From Cercozoa sp. M6MM (lineage: Eukaryota; Endomyxa: Ascetosporea), in the NCBI GenBank assembly GCA_040357565.1, contig JBDODJ010000043.1: a DNA stretch of 64,000 bases. The stretch is one strand, 5' to 3'. This document shows positions 45,001 to 64,000 of this stretch, piece after piece. The position numbers and the translations under genes are program-made. Each line of letters starts with the position of its first letter. Position 1 is the first letter of the stretch. Below the pieces are notes generated by a model. That model saw only the letters and a list, made by a program, of their open reading frames with translations, did not search any database and had not been told where the DNA came from.

Positions 45001-47955
45001 GTCGTTTGTTTGAGTTTGACGCCTCCCGTGGATTGCTCTCTTGTCGAGGACTCAAAAGCCACAAGACAATTCTACAGCATCAACAGTGCCAAAAACTACG
45101 CCGCTTGCGGCAAGAGCAGCAAGCTAAGACTGGTGCTTGGTATCACCAGCTGCGGCATGATTGCCAGTGGGGTACCTTCCGTGACGTCACAATGTTCAAA
45201 TCGCTTATCGACGAGTTGTTGATGCGGGGGCGGACAGCAAAGGCAGTGCGCTTGGCGCATGCGCTGTACCCGCAAGACATACTTTCAAACGAAGAGGACG
45301 AAAGCGCAAAAAATAAATCCCTCCGTGACACTGATAAGGCTGAGGCACACAACACGTGGCTGTGCATTGCTCGGAGAGCCATGGCTTTGCTGGACATCGA
45401 CACTGCGATACAGGCATATTCAGCAATGGGTATCTATTCTTAGTGTTTGTGTTTGCTCAAGTACATTGTATGATTCGAGACAGGCGACGGTCGAACGGCA
45501 TTGGAACTGACGCATGTACTACAAGCGGGTGCAGACAGCGGCGATGTCGCCTTCCTGCGTTCGCACGTGAGTTCGATTCTCGACGATGAGTCCTCTGCGA
45601 TGAAGCACCTGACTCGTTCCGTTGCCATGCATGTCAACGAAAAGGAGGAGCGTGTCGTCACTGTGCAAGAAGAAGCACTGCAACTCGCATGTGCCCTCAG
45701 GAAGGTATAAGAAGACACACTGCAATACACCGTACAACAAGACGCACTGCAACACCGCGGTGTCGCAGCCTAAATGTACTAAATTAACTATGGTACGTGT
45801 TTGACAGTGGACGGAAGCGCTGCAACTGGCGCGTCGTTTGTTGCCTCAGTTGGGTCAGTTGCCGTTGCTGCGAACGCAATTGCTAGCTGCGCGTGCTGCT
45901 GAAAGCGATGGCGACATACCTGCTGCCTTTGAGTTATATGAGCACGTGTTGACGCATGAGCTTCCAAATGCGTTGCGAGAGCAGAGTGTTGCTGGTGTTG
46001 CGCGTTGTGCCGCCAAACAAGGCGTATGGGAACGCGTGGAGACGCTGCTTCTGGCTGAGGGGTTACCGAAAAATAAAAATTGGAAAGCACTGTCGCAGAC
46101 ATGCGCGAAATCGCTGCTGTTGCGAGGTGCTTACCTTACTTTCAAAAATCGCTTCAAGACTGATGTAATCTACGTGCACAGGCGATGTCACTCACGCAGC
46201 GTTCCTTTTGCATGAAGCCGGCTGCGAAGTCAATGCTGCGTCGCTGTTTTTGCAGCAAGGGCACAGCATGCGAGCACTGCAGCTGTTGCTGCACGAAGAA
46301 GCCAAAACAGGCAAAAGCACGGCCCCTGCGCGACTATGGAGTGAGTTGGGCGACGCACTCAATCGAGAGGGCGAGTTGCGTGCTGCGCGCAAGTGTTTCG
46401 AGCGCAGTAATGACCACGAGCGACTCGTGCGCTTGCTGCTTCAGACCGATCTGCAGAGTGCTTGCAAGATTGCACGTCACTGTGCACGCACCAAGCCCTA
46501 CGAAACTGTGGCCAATCACTGTGTCGCTCTTCTGCAGCGACAACAGCAACAGGACGAAAGTATCGACGGAGAAGTCGCGCGCTGCGCTGTTGAATTTCTG
46601 GTGCGCAGTTCGCGGCTGCAGGAAGCGCTCGACGTCGCTGCCGACACGCAGCAGTTGTCGCAGCTGGTGTCTTTGGTGCTGCCCGCAATTAAAGACACTG
46701 GCGCCAAGTGTCGGATGCGAGTGCGATCGAGCGAGATGCCTGCACGCAGGTGGTTACAACGGCTGCACCAGCTGACAGCGAGACAAGTGGCGTTACCACA
46801 AGCAACCGCCGAAGACGTACGCATGGCAGCTCGTGTGGCTGCTGCTCTGCAAGAGGTCGAATCGGCCATGCTGCTGCTATGTCGTGTCGCTGCGCACGAT
46901 AACGAGGCATTAAGCGACGCTATAGCTCTCGTACAGAGTGCGCATCGCGCAGGAGCACCTGAGACACGGCGTTTACTCGAAGCAGTGCGTGACAGCATCG
47001 TGGGGGAAGGCGTTGACGTCAGAATACCACCGGCAGAGACGCAATGCAGGATGATAGAACTACTGCTTTGTGTCGATGAGCGAGCACAGGCGAGTCAGGT
47101 GGCCACAACAGCAGCCAAGCACATGATGCACGCAGGCAAGTACAAGGAGGCTCGTCGTTCACTACTGCAAGCAGCACTCGTGTTTCGCAAGCACGGAGTG
47201 GAAACCGACAGAGAAAAGGCGCACATCGGGAACGCAATTGGTAGCGCACCACAACAGGTGCAGCAACTGCTGCGTGTAGTGCAGTGCTTCTTGCTGGCCA
47301 AGCTGTGGGCACGCATCGGCACACACAAGTTATCGGCGAGTCTGTTATCTCTCGTGTGTGACCACCTGTCACTCTTTCCCTTGCGTAAGCTTTGATGGTT
47401 AAAACTGCAGGGCGAATACACCTGCCTCCTTTTTTGCGCAGACGCAAGCTCGATCTTGGCATCGGCGGTGATTGAGTGTCAACGCGCAGGTCTCACCGAA
47501 ACCGCACTCTCTCTGGCGAGACGTCTCGTAGCCGACACTAAGATGCGCGAACAGCTGGCTGACTCGCTGCGCCGCAAAATGGAACGTTTCGTGCGACATG
47601 CACACAAACTGACCGAGAACGCTGGACAAACCACCGAGGTTTCACCATGTCAGGTAAAGCCAACTGGACAAGAGACTCGAGTTCTTCGAGGTGTTTCATT
47701 TTCTGGATGTAGTACTGCTCGAAACCTTTGGAGGACATGCAAATGCGCTGCGCTCATTGCCAGTCCTGGCACGTCTTTTGTGTGGCCACGGGAACTCACT
47801 TGGTGCCGAGGCAGACCCTTGCATGCCCGCACTGCCGCGCCCTCGGTAAGGACGAAGCGATGCAACGACTCGTGCACGAGACTGGCAGGTGCCCGCTGTG
47901 TGCGCAAGCATGTCAAGTCTCGCAACTAACAACAACGCCGCACTTTGACTCATAG
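42051..47955 (+). CDS. WDR19: Intraflagellar transport protein 144 (WDR19)
   Basis: ATG 42051 gives MSL, which joins KHLFTYKPHVASPYRAHNV after a GTAAGT intron. WD40 blades follow: SLAWDSRGERLAVVAGRAAV, EVTVLEWCTMPRLSSLLAIG (about 42680-42740), MLHDVQRKEPPVELQFQPKY, HAWFGDGYLIVAFSRGNVV and IISTHMKEIGEELHG (about 43340-43440), VAIAATDHVRLLCLRDLS. A second WD40 region runs to about 44940 (MWLSHDGRVAFTDTRKRLCV), then a TPR-like helical solenoid (about 45050-47600; HEAGCEVNAASLFLQQGHSM, YKEARRSLLQAALVFRKHG). The C-terminal zinc-binding segment has CAHCQSWHVFC, CPHC and CPLCAQAC (about 47740-47930), ending at TAG 47953-47955. The WFGDGYxxVxFSxGxxxxISTHxKEIGxEL block is specific for WDR19/IFT144, a core IFT-A subunit for retrograde ciliary transport. 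About ten or more short introns. Confidence 0.95.
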
Positions 47956-48111
47956 TCAGAGATTCTGCCGGTGTCGTTGGTGCCTGACTTCCATCAGTTT
48001 GTTTTCAGGATAATAACTCACTGCAGTGGCTGAAACTAAGTGAAACTGCAACAAAAGCAGCCAACGTGCATGCACGGGACGGTAAAACTATAGAAACAAT
48101 CGATCACGCGG

Positions 48112-49612
48112 TTACGCGTAGGTGTGCCGCCTGCCAACGTGCATGTCCTTGTCCGGGTAGCCCGAGTCGGCCCGAACGACCCAGGAAACCAAAGCAAGCG
48201 GTGTCGGTATGCACCGGTGCAGCGGCCAGTGGCACAGACGACGACCCATGGCAGCAAAGGCGAGTTCGGCCAGTGTCACGGCCACGAAAACGTCGACTGT
48301 GTAGTGCAAGTGCGTCACAGCCATGCCGAGACCCACAGCAACAGCCTGGCAGTTCGCAGTTTTGCTAGTAGCCAGACAGAGTGGAGCAAGATGAGGTACA
48401 GCAAGGCCTGTCGCCAGCGATAGCATGTCGAACGTCCGCGTGGACAGACCGCGCCGGTGCTGCAGATACCTGTGCTGCCGCACAAAGAGCCAAGCCGACC
48501 AGGCCACCTGTGGAGCCCCAGTTTCCGTAATAAGCGTGTCTAGGAAGAACAGTACAAAGTCAGTACCATCGTGTGTCCAGAAAAGATCATGTCGCCGCAG
48601 CCATCGCGAAACATGTCGGTCAGCAAGCAGATTACCTGTACATATGATAATACAACAGTGTGAGCATATCTCGATGTGTTATAGTAGACAAGAAGTACGT
48701 TGTCGGAACACGCTGCGCTGGCCCGCCGCTTCTCGGAGTCGCAGGTTGGATCCGGCAGCACCGTACTGAAGCATATGTGAGGTTCAAGGGTCTGTAAGCG
48801 TTGAAGTGCAAAACAGGAGTAGCAACATTTACCTCAAGTAGATTAAGGGTCGGACGGCGTGCAGTAGCGATACAAAAACCTACACTTGCTTGTACTATCA
48901 ATGGTAATGCGAGAGCTACTCTATATTAGCTCTATCCCTACCAAGAAGCAAAGCAAGCGGCGGGACAGACAGCACAGGTTCTCCCTCTGCACGTGTGCCG
49001 AATGAGTCTCGTGCTGCTGCTTGTTGCCATCACCCGTGCGCAGCAACTCCGCCATCGAATCGTCGTTCGATTCGACGTACCTGTCCAAGGTGATTTTGGG
49101 TTCAGAACCATCGGGATCTACAGTGTGTAAGAGAAGTCATACAAACTTTGCGAACTCAAATGATGTCCCAGCGGCCTCTCTGGCAGCTTGGCGTGGTGCG
49201 TTTCCACAACAGCGCTGATAACTGCACAGCAAATCAAATCGTCTATCACTCCGGGTACACTTAATACCCCTAAAAGCAAGGGTTACGAAACAGCACAAAC
49301 GTGAGCGAGCACAAGAAATCGAGCACGCCGGGTAGCAGTGTACGTCGCACATCGTCCGGCATCTTGCTACCTAGTTCGTGCATCCTGCCAAGTGCGCCGT
49401 GTTGATATACTTTCATTAATTGTGGTATCTCTTTTTGGCAGGGTGCTACCAGTCCAGTAGACCCCATTTGGCGACTTTGCCTGCGTACTGCGCTGCCGCT
49501 CGTTGTGTGAGAGGAGCCTGTGCACGCCAATCACTCTTCCTCTCAGTAATCCAACCAGACTACTACGAAATATATAGCTTACTGTCTGTCGTCCGATGTG
49601 TGCTATCAGCAT
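48112..49612 (-). CDS. Sphingomyelin-synthase-like PAP2 phosphotransferase, apparent frameshift
   Basis: Minus-strand exons include LLPGVLDFLCSLTFVLF (about 49270-49330), EPKITLDRYVESNDDSMAE (about 49040-49110), LPDPTCDSEKRRASAACSD (about 48690-48760), LLTDMFRDGCGDMIFSGHTM (about 48565-48630), VLFFLDTLITETGAPQVAWS (about 48500-48556), TFDMLSLATGLAVPHLAPLC and AVTHLHYTVDVFVAV (about 48285-48330), ending before TAA at 48112-48114. CGDxIFSGHT and HYTxDV are the C2 and C3 motifs of the sphingomyelin/ceramide phosphoethanolamine synthase family, with both catalytic His and the Asp. Between GHTMVLT and VLFFLDTL the frame shifts at 48556-48558; one extra base would restore continuity. This is a sequencing error, a pseudogene lesion or an unusual splice. 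The start near 49612 is uncertain. Confidence 0.75.
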
Positions 49613-50526
49613 GAAGATAATTCCTACGGGGCAAGGCCAAATTTATTCGTCGAACAGGCAGTATGTTAATGACAGTTGAAGGCACCTGCGAGTAAAGCGC
49701 GCCACTCGCGTTGCACGCAACGAAACTCTCGTCGCAACACACTCCTGCAGCGCTGCCATCTCGTGGGTTGCTGCTACACCAACCTAAAGTGCTGCCCCCC
49801 CCCCGCGCTGGAATAAACCTGAGTTCAGCAAAGTGACTCTTACATCGGTATCGACATGAACAGCAATGAAAACAGAACCAGCGACTCCCTCTTCGAGGCT
49901 GTCATTCTGGCAGAAAAATCGAAGATAAGCTCCTCTTTATCTAAAGCAAAAATGCTACAACTGCGAATTACTGTGCGAGTCAACTCGGCGTCGACAGTTC
50001 CCGTTCGTGTGCCCATGTGAAATTTTTCCGAATTCACCTGCTCGTTGGCACCGGTGGAAACACCTCTAATGTCAGCGAGCGTGTATGCGTCTAAGTTCCT
50101 CGTAGCTTTCGTTTTGGGAGTCCTACGATCGAAAACACGTCGCGTGCATGCCACACGTCACGTGCGCTCGGAGATCGAGTAATTTTAATTAATTCAAGCA
50201 AACTCAGCTCGATTGCACGAACGAGGCTGCGTTGGTGTCTGCGGGACTGTCTGTCGTACTTTCACGGGAAACTCGAAGCTTGTTCAAGTGCTTCGATACC
50301 CCGAGCCCATGCAAATCTGCATCGGCACCGCTAGAAGATCGATCATCGGGTGTCCCAATGTAGTGCTAAACTTCCTAAACTTATACCGAAGAGCGGCAAC
50401 TTTCGCGGCTTTCGTATTCTGCAATAGTTATTGCGAAGTCAGTTCCCAAGAAAATACCAAAAAACAAAAGCAGGTGCTCGGGTCTCGACTTCTACAGCGA
50501 GTCCCGAAGCGATTGCAACTATCGCA
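49613..50526. other. Spacer upstream of the giant receptor gene
   Basis: A C run lies at 49795-49804. An open frame on the minus strand (stop near 49840, up to about 50154) reads SIFALDKEELIFDFSARMTA and IRGVSTGANEQV, but no ATG opens it well; it could be a small unlisted gene. On the plus strand nothing is convincing before 50527. Confidence 0.4.

Positions 50527-64000
<13,474 letters not shown>

Noticed and set aside
49840-50154. 104-codon minus-strand open frame
   Set aside because: It lacks a good ATG near its 5' end and I see no neighbouring exons; kept only as a remark in the spacer entry.

Overview
The window is nuclear DNA of a flagellated (ciliated), intron-rich protist. Genes lie on both strands, are densely packed and are cut by many short spliceosomal introns. 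Products include typical eukaryotic proteins (60S ribosomal protein L21, Vps4, clathrin light chain, CCR4-NOT subunit 2, UBR7) and two ciliary proteins (IFT144/WDR19 and an EFHC/RIB72-type DM10 protein). TAA, TAG and TGA are all used as stops, so the code looks standard. I cannot name the lineage. A CHASE hybrid histidine kinase, a giant GCC2/GCC3 cysteine-rich receptor and a DUF4291 gene point away from animals, but no marker here fixes the group.

Layout: 1-2290 (-) ankyrin/His-rich protein; about 2550-4227 (+) CNOT2; 4395-6088 (-) and 6164-6481 (-) unrecognised; 6497-6990 (+) small unrecognised protein; 7242-8204 (-) clathrin light chain; about 8560-10868 (+) diacylglycerol-lipase-like protein; 11507-12907 (+) DUF4291; 13317-15695 (+) Vps4; 16098-16818 (-) unrecognised; 17120-19477 (+) EFHC-like; about 20283-21283 (-) spondin-N protein; 22388-24130 (-) membrane protein; 24272-25055 (+) RPL21; about 25259-30494 (+) CHASE hybrid histidine kinase; 30816-31589 a small element with perfect 125-bp inverted repeats; 31546 to about 33485 (-) Gln/Asn-rich protein; 33996-35996 (-) secreted Cys-rich protein; 36581-38504 (-) UBR7; 39071-41699 (+) Gln-rich protein; 42051-47955 (+) IFT144; 48112 to about 49612 (-) sphingomyelin-synthase-like protein; 50527 to beyond 64000 (+) giant GCC2/GCC3 receptor.

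There is no operon logic; neighbours are mostly unrelated. Functional themes that recur are endomembrane traffic (clathrin light chain, Vps4), lipid signalling (DAG lipase, SMS-like), the cilium (EFHC, IFT144) and surface sensing (CHASE kinase, spondin, GCC receptor). Introns are unusual: many donors read GTAC rather than GTAAGT/GTRAGT, several acceptors are preceded by TTACCC-like pyrimidine arrays or 10-17-nt C runs, and CA/GT microsatellites (all five assembly gaps lie in them) sit next to splice sites. The strongest candidate for something undescribed is the 774-bp inverted-repeat element with a 104-codon ORF. Gene models were spliced by eye, so internal exon borders and most starts are provisional.
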